Below are positions 1 to 8,093 of a DNA stretch of 64,000 nucleotides, one piece after another. The position numbers and the translations under genes are program-made. The notes under the pieces were generated by a model, which was given only the letters and a program-made list of their open reading frames with translations, searched no databases and had not been told where the DNA came from. How positions within the stretch are numbered: position 1 is the first letter of the stretch; each line of letters opens with the position of its first letter. This DNA is from Pyxidicoccus parkwaysis (lineage in GTDB: Bacteria; Myxococcota; Myxococcia; Myxococcales; Myxococcaceae): assembly GCF_017301735.1 (NCBI RefSeq), contig NZ_CP071090.1, positions 1,054,001-1,118,000 of the forward strand. Direction: 5' to 3'.

Positions 1-399
1 GCTCAGGTCCGCGTGCTGGAGGAGGGGACTGGCGCGGCTGGCGACGCGGCGGAGGATGGCGCGGATGCGCGCGAGCAGCTCCTCGAAGGAGAAGGGCTTG
101 ACGAGGTAGTCGTCCGCCCCGGCGTTGAGGGCGGCGATGCGGTCCGCCACCGCGTCCCGGGCCGTGAGCATGATGACCGGGGTGGTGTCCTGCCGGGCCC
201 GCAGCCACTGGAGCAACTCAGGGCCTGACAGGCCCGGGAGCATGGAGTCGAGGAGTATCAGCTCGAAGCGCTCATGCAGCAACAGCTCCCTCGCCTGCGC
301 TCCATCCACGCACTCGTGGACGCGGAAGCCCTCTTCGGCGAGGCCGCGCGTGAGGAAGGCCCGCACCCGCCGCTCGTCTTCGACGATGAGGATGGCCAC
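1..399 (-). CDS. OmpR-type response regulator, 3' part outside the window
   Basis: The visible 133 codons encode a CheY-like receiver domain. Seen: the acidic pair in VEDE near residue 8, the phospho-acceptor Asp at about residue 51 in [10 protein letters not shown], a T in MLTARD and the conserved Lys in [10 protein letters not shown]. The text continues into a short linker rich in Arg and stops at the window edge, so the output domain is not visible. The order and spacing are those of OmpR/PhoB two-component regulators, which phosphorelay from a sensor kinase to DNA binding. Start is GTG, chosen because AGGAG lies six bases before it and no ATG is available. The kinase partner would be expected further left. 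Confident for the receiver; the winged-helix class is inferred. Confidence 0.85.
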   Translation of the reverse strand, partial: MAILIVEDERRVRAFLTRGLAEEGFRVHECVDGAQARELLLHERFELILLDSMLPGLSGPELLQWLRARQDTTPVIMLTARDAVADRIAALNAGADDYLVKPFSFEELLARIRAILRRVASRASPLLQHADLS

Positions 400-429
400 A
401 CGCAGTCTCCTAACACGTCCCCGTCCGGC

Positions 430-846
430 TCACCTGAGAGTCAGCAAGGCTCCGGCCACCATGAGACACACACCGACGCCCAGGCGCCACGTCATCTGCT
501 CATGAAGGAGGAGGAAGGCGAGGAGCACCGTCAGCGGCAGGCTCAGCTTGTCGATGGGCGCCACGCGCGACGCGGGCCCGAGTTGGAGCGCGCGGAAGTA
601 GGCCAGCCACGACAGGCCGGTGGCCACGCCCGACAGCGCGAGGAAGAGGAGCGTCTTGCGGCTCATGCCGGGCAGGACATGGTGCTCGCCCCGCGCGAGG
701 GCGATGCTCCAGGCGAACACGAGAATCACCACCGTGCGGATGGCCGTCGCCAACGTGGAGGGCACGCCCTCCACGCCCACCTTCGCGAGAATCGCCGTCA
801 TGGCCGCGAAGCCGGCGGACAGCAGTGCGTAGACCCACCACGTCAT
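430..846 (-). CDS. Half-size EamA/DMT-family transporter
   Basis: A 138-aa, highly hydrophobic protein with about five membrane segments and one EamA domain. It begins MTWWVYALLSAGFAAMTAIL and carries the family features PSTLATAIRT and SWLAYFRALQLG. Full-length DMT exporters have ten membrane segments from two such repeats; this is one repeat, as in the EmrE-sized or paired small EamA proteins, so it probably works as a homo- or heterodimer in the inner membrane. The substrate cannot be told. The internal ATG was chosen because GGAGG lies directly upstream; the frame could be extended about 23 codons but that stretch is not hydrophobic. It is transcribed away from the importer genes that follow. 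Confidence 0.8.
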   Translation of the reverse strand: MTWWVYALLSAGFAAMTAILAKVGVEGVPSTLATAIRTVVILVFAWSIALARGEHHVLPGMSRKTLLFLALSGVATGLSWLAYFRALQLGPASRVAPIDKLSLPLTVLLAFLLLHEQMTWRLGVGVCLMVAGALLTLR

Positions 847-947
847 GATGAACCTCCAGTGGCCGCCGCCCGCGAGCCCCCTTCGTGGCGGCAGGCACCC
901 AGCATGCCCTGGCATGGGGGCACTGGAAGGCGGAGCGCACTTCGCCT

Positions 948-2468
948 ATGTCGGAACCCGACACGTTCATGCAAGAGCTCCTGCCTCGGGCGAGAAGGCC
1001 CGCTTTCCTCACGAGCTGTGTGGCGCTTCTGGCGCTCACCCTCCTGTCCTGCGCCGGGAAGGAAGCCTCGGGTCTGGAGCGCGTCCGGCGCGCGGGCGTG
1101 CTGCGCTGGGGCGCGGATGCGCAGGGCGGAGAGCCCTACGCCATGGAGGATCCGGACCAGCCCGGACACATGCGCGGCTTCGAGGTGGAGCTGGCGGACG
1201 CCCTCGCGCGCGAGCTCGGTGTTCGCGCCCAGTTCGTCCAGAACGACTGGTCCAGCCTCATTCCCTCGCTGGAGCGCGGCGGCTCGTTCGACGTCGCGCT
1301 CAACGGCATCGAAGTCACACCGGCCCGCGTTGGCCGCGTCCTCTTCACGCGCCCGTACTACGTCTTCAACCTCCGCCTCCTCGCGCGCAAGGACGACGCG
1401 AGCGTCACGCAGCTCGACTCGCTGCGAGGCCGGCGCGTGGGCACGCTGGCCAACTCGCAGGCGTGGGATTTGCTCCTGCGCAGCGGCGCGCAGGCGGTGC
1501 CGTACGAGGGCGTGGAGGAGCCCTACATCGACCTGGAGCAGGGGCGGGTGGATGGCGTGCTCATGGACGACATCATCGCGCAGCGCTACGGCCAGCCGCG
1601 CCCCGGCCTGCGCGTGGTGGGCGACGTGGGCGAGGGCTACTACGCCATTGCGGTGAGGCCCGGAGAGGAAGATTTGCGCGCGGCCCTGGACGAGGCGCTC
1701 GTGCGCATCGCCCACTCGGGCGAGCTGCGCGCCATCTTCCGGCGCTGGGGCATCGACAGCGCGGCGCAGCAGCGCATGGTGGACTGGACGGACGCGCAGA
1801 CGCGCGAGGTCGTCTCCGACACGCACACCGCGCACCTGGGCTGGGGACAGCTCGTGCTGTTCCTCCAGGCGTCCGTCGTCACGCTGCTGGTGTCCATAGG
1901 CGCCATGGCGCTGGCCATTCCGCTGGGCGTGGGGCTGGCCCTGGTACGGCTGTACGGGCCCGCGTGGGCGGGGCGGCTCGCCACCACGTATGTGGAGCTG
2001 TTCCGCGGCACGCCGGTGCTGTTGCAACTCTATGTCCTCTACTACGGGCTGGCGGGCGTGCTGCGGCTGGACGCGCTGTCCGCCGCGGTGTTGGGCCTGG
2101 GGCTGAACTACGCGGCCTACGAGGCGGAGGTGTACCGGGCGGGCGTGCTGGCGGTGCCTCGCGGGCAGCTCGAGGCGGCGCTGTCATTGGGCATGCCCAT
2201 GCGGCTGGCGCTGCGGCGCGTGGTGATGCCACAGGCCTTCCGGGTGGCGCTGCCGGGCGTCACCAACGACTTCATCGCGCTTCTAAAAGACAGCTCGCTG
2301 GTGTCCGTCATCTCCGTGGTGGAGTTGACGAAGCGGATGACGATTACGGCGGTGGATGTCCGAAGCTGGTTGCTGCCCGGAGCGCTGTGCGCGCTGCTGT
2401 ACCTGGCCATGAGTTATCCCCTGTCCCGCCTGGCCCGGCGGCTGGAAGCGAGGCTCGCGCGCGGATGA
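948..2468 (+). CDS. Amino-acid ABC transporter, fused substrate-binding protein and permease
   Basis: A 506-aa fusion. Residues 18-35 form a lipoprotein-like signal ending LTLLSC (Cys35). Residues about 45-280 are a family-3 periplasmic binding protein (RRAGVLRWGADAQGG, RGFEVELADALARELGV, GIEVTPARVGRVLFT). Residues about 290-505 are a HisM/GlnP-type inner-membrane permease with an EAA loop (EAALSLGMPMRLALRRVVMP) that docks the ATPase. Such fusions are known among polar amino-acid uptake systems; the ligand is inferred from the family, not read from the sequence. The stop overlaps the start of the ATPase gene (ATGA), so the two are translationally coupled. Start is the first ATG after a GGAG; a start 63 bases upstream is possible. 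Confidence 0.9.
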   Translation: MSEPDTFMQELLPRARRPAFLTSCVALLALTLLSCAGKEASGLERVRRAGVLRWGADAQGGEPYAMEDPDQPGHMRGFEVELADALARELGVRAQFVQNDWSSLIPSLERGGSFDVALNGIEVTPARVGRVLFTRPYYVFNLRLLARKDDASVTQLDSLRGRRVGTLANSQAWDLLLRSGAQAVPYEGVEEPYIDLEQGRVDGVLMDDIIAQRYGQPRPGLRVVGDVGEGYYAIAVRPGEEDLRAALDEALVRIAHSGELRAIFRRWGIDSAAQQRMVDWTDAQTREVVSDTHTAHLGWGQLVLFLQASVVTLLVSIGAMALAIPLGVGLALVRLYGPAWAGRLATTYVELFRGTPVLLQLYVLYYGLAGVLRLDALSAAVLGLGLNYAAYEAEVYRAGVLAVPRGQLEAALSLGMPMRLALRRVVMPQAFRVALPGVTNDFIALLKDSSLVSVISVVELTKRMTITAVDVRSWLLPGALCALLYLAMSYPLSRLARRLEARLARG

Positions 2469-3229
2469 TTGAAGTGAAGGACCTGTGCAAGCGCTACGAC
2501 GGCCGCACCGTGCTGGACGGCATCAGCGCGGCCTTCGGCCCCGGCGAAGTCGTGGCATTGGTGGGCCCCTCGGGCGGCGGCAAGAGCACGCTCTTGCGGT
2601 GCCTCAACGGACTGGAGCCCTTCGACGGCGGCAGCGTGCGCGTGGGCGACGACATGCTGGAGCCGGGCGACACGCGCGCGCAGGGCGAGCGGCTGTGGCG
2701 CATCCGCCGCCGCGTGGGCTTCGTCTTCCAGCAGTGGCACCTCTTCGCGCATCGCACCGCCCTGGGCAACGTGACGGAGGCGCCCATCCACGTGAAGGGC
2801 CTGGGCCCGAAGGAAGCCACCGAGCAGGGCCGCGCGCTGCTCGCGAAGGTGGGCCTGTCCCACCGCGAGCAGGCGTACCCGTCCGAGCTGTCCGGCGGTG
2901 AGCAGCAGCGCGTGGCCATTGCCCGCGCGCTGGCGATGGAGCCGGAGGTGCTGCTCCTCGACGAGCCCACCAGCGCGTTGGACCCGGAGCGCGTGGGCGA
3001 GCTGGTGGACCTGCTGGCCCGGCTGCGCACGGACGGGCTCACCCTGGTGGCGGTGACGCACGAGATGCGCTTCGCGCGCGAGCTGGCGTCGCGGATGCTG
3101 GTGCTGCACGGTGGACACATCATCGAGGAGGGGCCGCCGTCCCAATTGCTCGCCAGTCCACGGCACGAGCGCACCCGGGCCTTTCTCGGCCTGGACCGGG
3201 TGGCCGGCCTTCCTCCCCTCGGGTCCTGA
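2465..3229 (+). CDS. Amino-acid ABC transporter ATP-binding protein
   Basis: A 254-aa ATPase of the GlnQ/HisP class that powers the preceding binding-protein/permease fusion. All motifs are intact: Walker A GPSGGGKST (near residue 35), Q-loop in FVFQQWHLF, signature LSGGEQQR, Walker B VLLLDEPTSALD and a switch His in AVTHEMRFA. The length is that of the family. The start ATG overlaps the stop of the upstream gene by four bases, so these two genes make a complete importer in one operon. Nothing in the sequence narrows the substrate beyond polar amino acids. Confidence 0.95.
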   Translation: MIEVKDLCKRYDGRTVLDGISAAFGPGEVVALVGPSGGGKSTLLRCLNGLEPFDGGSVRVGDDMLEPGDTRAQGERLWRIRRRVGFVFQQWHLFAHRTALGNVTEAPIHVKGLGPKEATEQGRALLAKVGLSHREQAYPSELSGGEQQRVAIARALAMEPEVLLLDEPTSALDPERVGELVDLLARLRTDGLTLVAVTHEMRFARELASRMLVLHGGHIIEEGPPSQLLASPRHERTRAFLGLDRVAGLPPLGS

Positions 3230-3336
3230 GGCTGGCGGACGGTTGCGCCGGCTCTCCAGGAGTGCATGCTGCGGAATGGCCCGGGCAGAACCGGCGCGCC
3301 CGCGGTGTTCCTGTGCCGCGTTCGCGAGGGAACCAC

Positions 3337-4122
3337 ATGCGTCGAGAGGTACAGCTCACGGAGTTGGGACAGGGCAGGGGGCCGAGGGTGCTCCTGCTGC
3401 CCGGCCTGGGCGCGCGGGGCACCGGCTTCCAGGCGCTCGCAGGGCAGCTCGCTCATGTGGCCCGTCCCGTCCTGGTGGAGTACCCCGAAGGGCGGCACGC
3501 GGCGTTCGGAGCGGGTGCCCTGGCGCGGCAGGTGCTGCTGGCCGCCGGGAAGTTCGACGCGGTGGTGGCCAGCTCCTTCGGAGGCATGGTGGCGGCGCAC
3601 CTCGCGGCGGCGGGCGCGGCGCGCGGCGTGGCCTTCCTGGGCTCCTTCACCCGCACCTCGCAGCTCGGCATGCGCGGGCGCGTGATTGGAATGATGGGGC
3701 CCATCGCCGTGTGGGGCCGGCCCGGAATCCTCGCGGCGGGGCTCGCCGCGTGGAAGGTGGTGCCGCTCGACGAGGTCTCTGAGGTGGTGCCCACCACGAA
3801 GCGGGAGCGCGACACGACGTGGCACCGCGCCCTCGCCATCCACGACGAGGCGCCGCCGCCCGAGCTGCGCAGGCTCCCCGTGTCGTGCGTGTGTATTCAA
3901 GGAGACCGCGACGTGCTGGTGCCTCCGTCCACGCTGGAGCGGCTGGCCGCGTCCCTTCCGTCCGGCACGCCCCGGCACCTGCTGCGAGGCGCGGGCCACG
4001 TGCCCTACTTCAGCCACCCGGAGGATTGCGCGCGCCTGCTGCGTCCCTGGCTGGAAGCGCTGAAGCCCGCCGAGCCCGTCACCGCGCCCGAGTGGCCCCG
4101 CGTGGCCGGCGACGCCGCCTGA
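3337..4122 (+). CDS. Alpha/beta-hydrolase fold protein
   Basis: A 261-aa soluble protein. The N-terminal strand and oxyanion region read VLLLPGLGARGTGFQ. The nucleophile elbow is ASSFGG with Ser80, an A-x-S-x-G variant of the usual G-x-S-x-G. The late acid is probably in QGDRDVLVPP and the catalytic His is His221 in GAGHVPYFSHPE. These are the parts of the serine-hydrolase triad found in esterases, lipases and related enzymes. Substrate unknown. The internal ATG was selected because GAGGG precedes it by a few bases; an upstream in-frame ATG would add 25 residues of non-conserved, Arg-rich sequence. No signal peptide is visible, so cytoplasmic. Confidence 0.85.
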   Translation: MRREVQLTELGQGRGPRVLLLPGLGARGTGFQALAGQLAHVARPVLVEYPEGRHAAFGAGALARQVLLAAGKFDAVVASSFGGMVAAHLAAAGAARGVAFLGSFTRTSQLGMRGRVIGMMGPIAVWGRPGILAAGLAAWKVVPLDEVSEVVPTTKRERDTTWHRALAIHDEAPPPELRRLPVSCVCIQGDRDVLVPPSTLERLAASLPSGTPRHLLRGAGHVPYFSHPEDCARLLRPWLEALKPAEPVTAPEWPRVAGDAA

Positions 4123-4221
4123 GTCAAGGCACTCGCCGTGTGCCAGCCGGGCCACGGACAGGAGGGTGGCACCACAGGGGGATGTACCTGACCGCGGCCG
4201 GCCGGTAGCGTTCGGCCGCCA

Positions 4222-5037
4222 ATGCGGAACCGTCTCGCTCGCGCGCTCACCCTCGTCTCCCTCTTCGTCTCCGCACCCGTGCTGGCCGTCTCCGGTCCCG
4301 ATGCCGGCGCGCCGACGGAAGCGCTGAACGCCGCGCCCGTGTTGCCGGCTCCTCCTCCCGCCGCGAGCCCGACGCCGCCCGTGGCGGAGCGCAACCACAC
4401 CGTGTTGCTGCTGGGCGACAGCCTCATCGCCACCGGCTTCGGCGAGTACCTGCAAGCGCGCCTGGAGGCCCACCCGCACATCCGCACCGCCCGGCGTGCG
4501 AAGTCCTCCACGGGGTTGGCCCGCCCGGACTTCTTCGACTGGATGACGGTGGGACAAGAGGAGGTGGCGCGCCACCAGCCGGACGTGGTGGTGGTCATCC
4601 TCGGCGGCAACGACGGGCAATCCCTCAAGGATGCGAAGGGCGGCAAGCCCATCCACTGGGGCCGCCCCGAGTGGCAGGAGGCCTATCGGAAGCGACTGGA
4701 GGACTTCGTGAGTGTCCTCTCCGCGCCGGGCCGGAAGATTGTCTGGCTGGAGCTGCCCGCCACCGGGCGCAAGCGCTTCGAGCAGAAGCTGGAGCTCATT
4801 CGCGGCCTCCAGCGCGAGGTCGTCGCCTCGCACCAGGACGCGCTGCACCTCGAGACGCGGCCGTTCTTCACCGACGCGAAGGGACACGCGCTCGTGCAGG
4901 CCCGCGTGGAGGGCTTCCGCAAGCCGATGCGCCTGCGCATGGAAGACGGCGTCCACTTCACCGTGGCCGGAGGCCGGTACTTCGCCAACAAGGTGTACCC
5001 CGAGGTGCTGGGCCTGCTGGGGCTCTCCTCGGGGTAG
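4222..5037 (+). CDS. Exported SGNH/GDSL hydrolase, DUF459-like
   Basis: A 271-aa protein with an N-terminal signal peptide (RALTLVSLFVSAPVLAVSG) and a Pro/Ala-rich linker up to about residue 55. The SGNH fold blocks are all present: block I LLLGDSLIATG with nucleophile Ser67, block III ILGGNDGQSL, and block V DGVHFT with Asp242 and His245. The family includes esterases and O-acetyl hydrolases acting on sugars or cell-envelope polymers; members close to DUF459 are often linked to peptidoglycan or exopolysaccharide O-acetylation. Exported location is supported by the signal; the actual substrate is not. It converges on the GspE-N-like gene across a block of tandem repeats. Confidence 0.88.
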   Translation: MRNRLARALTLVSLFVSAPVLAVSGPDAGAPTEALNAAPVLPAPPPAASPTPPVAERNHTVLLLGDSLIATGFGEYLQARLEAHPHIRTARRAKSSTGLARPDFFDWMTVGQEEVARHQPDVVVVILGGNDGQSLKDAKGGKPIHWGRPEWQEAYRKRLEDFVSVLSAPGRKIVWLELPATGRKRFEQKLELIRGLQREVVASHQDALHLETRPFFTDAKGHALVQARVEGFRKPMRLRMEDGVHFTVAGGRYFANKVYPEVLGLLGLSSG

Positions 5038-5079
5038 CGCTCCGGCGCGCCGAGTCCGGCCCCGGGCAGGTCGCACGCG

Positions 5080-5240
5080 CTGCCGTCTCAGTGTGACTGC
5101 GGCGCGGAGTCCGTCCCGCGAGCGGCTCGGCAGCGCTGCCATCTCAGTGGGACTGAGGCGCGGAGCTCGTCTCGCGAGCGGGGCCGAAATGCCGCCGTCT
5201 CAGTGTGATTGCGGCGCGGAGTCCGGTCCGCCGGGCAGGT
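5080..5240. repeat. Three imperfect tandem repeats of about 55 bp
   Basis: Three copies start near 5080, 5135 and 5190. Each contains the core CCRTCTCAGTGNGAYTG followed by GCGCGGAG and a run like TCTCGCGAGCGG. The last copy forms the 3' end and stop codon of the GspE-N-like gene on the minus strand (ending SAPQSH). The other two lie beyond the stop and would re-encode a similar C-terminus and stop. This looks like duplication of the gene end by slippage rather than a regulatory array. Confidence 0.7.
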
Positions 5241-6081
5241 CGGACGTGCCGCCTTCGGGGCGCAGCCGGCGGATGGCGCGCAGGAGGAGCTGCTCGTCTC
5301 GCGGGTTGGCCAGGTAGCCGCGCGCCCCGAGCTTCCGGGCCCGCTCGAAGCCCTCGTCATCCGACGTGCCGTGGACGATGAGCGAGCCGGCGATGTGCAC
5401 CTCACCGGCCAGCAGTCCCTCCATGGCCTGGATGGGCGCGAGCACGACGTCATTCGCACTCGTGTGCAGCACCTCCAGCGGCGAGGCCACCTTGGCGGTG
5501 ATTCCATGCCGCGCGAGCTGCCGGGAGATGAGCACGGCGGTGACGGGCGGCCACCCGTAGAGCAGGAGCGGACCGCCGGGTGGAGGCGCGGGAGCAGCGG
5601 GTGGCTCCGTGGGCTCTTCGATGCCGTAGAGGTCCGCCAGTGCGCGCGCCAGCGCGGGGTCCGAGGCCACATGCGCCTCGACGCGAGGCTTGCCGGACAC
5701 GGCGCGCACGGCGTCCACCGCCTCGAGCGACACTGGAGCGGGCAGGGCGATGTGGAGCACCTCGCGTTCACCCTGCTCCAGCGGCACCATCTCCACGCGC
5801 AGGGGGACGGCGCGGTACTGCCGGGCAATCCGGGCGGGGATGAGCGAGAGCGCGGAGCGCTCGGGAATCACGTGCTCCAGGTCCACCGCTTCCACGCCGA
5901 GCTGGGCGGCGAGGCCGCGAAGGATGTCGGCCTCGGAGCAGACGCCCTCGCGCACCAGCGCCCGGCCGAGGGGCACATGCGTCTCGAAGTGGTGGACCAG
6001 TCCCACGCGGAGCTGGGCGCGGTTGAGCACTCCCAGTTCCAGGAGGATTTCTCCGAGGGGACGTCGGGCACCAGTCTCCAT
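5200..6081 (-). CDS. GspE/PilB N-terminal-domain protein with a degenerate receiver-like C-terminus
   Basis: A 293-aa protein. Residues 1-150 match two linked GspEII_N/MshEN-like blocks (RRPLGEILLELGVLNRAQL, ALVREGVCSEADILRGLA, SALSLIPARIARQYRAVPL, VLHIALPAPVSLEAVDAV), the module that binds c-di-GMP or partners at the head of type II secretion and type IV pilus ATPases. There is no ATPase domain. After a Pro-rich linker, residues about 190-280 resemble a response-regulator fold without a clear phospho-Asp (GPLLLYGWPPVTAVLISRQL, LANPRDEQLLLRAIRRL). Myxobacteria have many stand-alone proteins of this kind, presumed signalling adaptors. The C-terminus lies inside the tandem repeats. Start ATG has no strong ribosome site. 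Confidence 0.7.
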   Translation of the reverse strand: METGARRPLGEILLELGVLNRAQLRVGLVHHFETHVPLGRALVREGVCSEADILRGLAAQLGVEAVDLEHVIPERSALSLIPARIARQYRAVPLRVEMVPLEQGEREVLHIALPAPVSLEAVDAVRAVSGKPRVEAHVASDPALARALADLYGIEEPTEPPAAPAPPPGGPLLLYGWPPVTAVLISRQLARHGITAKVASPLEVLHTSANDVVLAPIQAMEGLLAGEVHIAGSLIVHGTSDDEGFERARKLGARGYLANPRDEQLLLRAIRRLRPEGGTSDLPGGPDSAPQSH

Positions 6082-6170
6082 GGTAGGAAAGGAGTCTTCA
6101 CTCCAGGTCCCAACCTGCGAGGGACGGCACGCCGAGCGCCTGCTCCGCCGCCTGCTTCCGGGGCATGCCC

Positions 6171-6539
6171 TCAGCGGGGCGCGCCGAACACCTTCTCGAA
6201 CGCATCCGGCTGGAAGCCCACGAGGACGGTGCTCCCGGTGACCAGCACCGGACGCTTCACGAGCTTCCCATCGGCGGCCAGCCAGGACATGAGCTCCGGG
6301 TCGGAGGCGGCATCCACCTTCGCCTTCCCGAGCGCGCGGTAGCTCTGGCCGCTGGTGTTGAGCCACTTGCGGACGGACACGCCGCTGCGGGGAATCCACT
6401 GGCCCAACTCGGCCACGGTGGGCGGCGTGTCGACGATGGGGCGCACCTGGTACGCCACACCCCGCGCGTCCAACCACTTCAGTGCCTTCCGGCAGGTGTC
6501 ACAGCCGGAGTACGTCAGGATGAGGACATCGTTCGGCAT
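6171..6539 (-). CDS. Spx/ArsC (YffB-like) family protein
   Basis: A 122-aa thioredoxin-fold protein of the arsenate-reductase-like family. The N-terminus has the redox motif SGCDTCRKA (Cys13, Cys16), followed by the cis-Pro region KRPVLVTGSTVLVGF with the family Arg-Pro. Length matches Spx, MgsR and YffB members. In Gram-negatives such proteins are usually glutathione-dependent thiol enzymes of unclear substrate; true ArsC normally has a single catalytic Cys, so arsenate reduction is not claimed. It lies 89 bases upstream of the GspE-N-like gene on the same strand and diverges from the beta-helix lipoprotein gene. Confidence 0.85.
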   Translation of the reverse strand: MPNDVLILTYSGCDTCRKALKWLDARGVAYQVRPIVDTPPTVAELGQWIPRSGVSVRKWLNTSGQSYRALGKAKVDAASDPELMSWLAADGKLVKRPVLVTGSTVLVGFQPDAFEKVFGAPR

Positions 6540-6683
6540 GGCGCGCTTCTAACAAGGCAGGTGCTCCGGGCCCAGGTGCTCGTTGCATGACCGGCACTCC
6601 TGTAGCGGTGTGACGGAATGCTCACGGTGGACGACCCCGGAGGGACTGGCGGGCTCCGGAGCCGCGTGTTAGCGCGGCAGGCC

Positions 6684-8084
6684 ATGAACACCACCGTCCC
6701 GCTCCGCTGGAAGCTGTGCGTGCCGTTCCTCGCGCTGGGGTTGCTCGCCGCCGCCTGTTCGTCCAGCCCGGAGCCGAAGCCGCCCACCGCTCAGGAGGAG
6801 GACTCGGGCACCCAGTCCGGAGGTGAGGACTCGGGCACGCAGCCTGGAGGTGAGGACTCGGGCACCGCGGACGCGGGCACGTCCGGCACCGACGCGGGCA
6901 CGTCCGGCACCGACGCGGGGACGGGGGGCGGTACGGATGCGGGCACGGGCGGAGGTACGGATGCGGGGCCCGTCATCCCCGTGCCCACGGATGGAGGCAC
7001 CGTCGTCACCAACACGCTGTCGGGCCGGCTGACGGAGGCGGGCTCTCCCTACCGCGTCGTCGGGGACGCGAATGGCGTCGTCACCATTCCGAAGGGGCAG
7101 GTCCTCACGGTGGAGCCGGGCGTCATCCTCGACTTCCGTGGCCGCCCGGAGGTGACGGAAGCGGACGTGGACTCGAGCGCGCCGGCCAGCGTGATGAACC
7201 ACCAGAAGGGGCGGGTGGAGGTGCGCGTCTACGGCGCCATCCACGTGCAGGGCACCGCGCAGAAGCCGGTGCTGCTCACGTCCACCAATCCGTATGGCTG
7301 GTGGGGCGTGAATTTCTACGGACACAACTCGGTGGGCGACGGCCACCCCAGCTTCGAGCACATGGTCTTCGAGAAGGTGCGGAAGAATCAGTACAACGGC
7401 GACCGCGACTGGACGCGCGGCGCGCTGTGGGCCTACTACCCGGGGCCGGTGACGATTCTCCACTCGGTGTTCCGCGACAACGTGGCGTCCGCGCACTGCG
7501 CCGCGCTGGACCTCATGTACACGGATGGCTCGCACATCGAGGACACCCTCTTCGAGCACAACCGCATCTTCGAGGTGGACCGCTTCGCGCAGCCCGGCAC
7601 CTATTCCATGTCCGGCGGCGGGGCCGTGTGCATCACCCACGGTCGCAACTCGGTGACGCGCGGCAACACGTTCCGCGACAACGGCGTGGAGGCGTACCGG
7701 GGCTACCTCACCACGGCGCTGGAGGCGCGGCCCCTGCTCACGTGGCCCAACCCGCAGAACATCTCCGACCTGGGCGGTGGCGGCGCCATGCACTACTTCC
7801 AGCCCGACAATGACCTGCTGGAGAACAACCTCTTCGAGAGCAACTTCGTGGCGCAGGGCCCCGGGGCGGCCGTCTACCTGGAGCACGTGGGCGCGCGGAC
7901 CGTCACCATGCGGGGCAACCGCTTCGTGACCAACCGGGGCGGCGCGGGCGGCACCATCGTGTGCAACCGGGGCTCCGGTACGGCGGACCTGGTGGTGACC
8001 GCGGACAACGTCTTCACGGGCAACACGCTGAACGGGCAGCCCGCGACGAACATCACCGGCGATTGCGGCACCACCGCGCAGTAG
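6684..8084 (+). CDS. Right-handed beta-helix lipoprotein
   Basis: A 466-aa exported lipoprotein. The signal peptide ends LLAAACSSS (lipobox LAAAC). Residues about 35-100 are a low-complexity linker of repeated EDSGTQ, DAGTSGT and TDAGTGGG units, typical of myxobacterial surface lipoproteins. The remainder shows pectate-lyase-like beta-helix coils (VFRDNVASAHCAALDLMY, NTFRDNGVEAYRG, NLFESNFVAQGPGAAVYL, NRFVTNRGGAGG), with the N-terminal coil VVTIPKGQVLTVEPGVILDF common to right-handed helix proteins. It could bind or cleave polysaccharide; no catalytic residues can be assigned. The start used lies after GGCAGG and just before the hydrophobic signal; an upstream ATG would add 22 residues. Confidence 0.85.
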   Translation: MNTTVPLRWKLCVPFLALGLLAAACSSSPEPKPPTAQEEDSGTQSGGEDSGTQPGGEDSGTADAGTSGTDAGTSGTDAGTGGGTDAGTGGGTDAGPVIPVPTDGGTVVTNTLSGRLTEAGSPYRVVGDANGVVTIPKGQVLTVEPGVILDFRGRPEVTEADVDSSAPASVMNHQKGRVEVRVYGAIHVQGTAQKPVLLTSTNPYGWWGVNFYGHNSVGDGHPSFEHMVFEKVRKNQYNGDRDWTRGALWAYYPGPVTILHSVFRDNVASAHCAALDLMYTDGSHIEDTLFEHNRIFEVDRFAQPGTYSMSGGGAVCITHGRNSVTRGNTFRDNGVEAYRGYLTTALEARPLLTWPNPQNISDLGGGGAMHYFQPDNDLLENNLFESNFVAQGPGAAVYLEHVGARTVTMRGNRFVTNRGGAGGTIVCNRGSGTADLVVTADNVFTGNTLNGQPATNITGDCGTTAQ

Positions 8085-8093
8085 CGCCCGGCC

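Noticed and set aside
2494..5142. A minus-strand frame of 882 codons
   Set aside because: It spans three recognised plus-strand genes in antisense and has no domain character.
6171..6539. True arsenate reductase ArsC
   Set aside because: The CxxC pair and lack of arsenic-resistance neighbours fit Spx/YffB-type proteins better.
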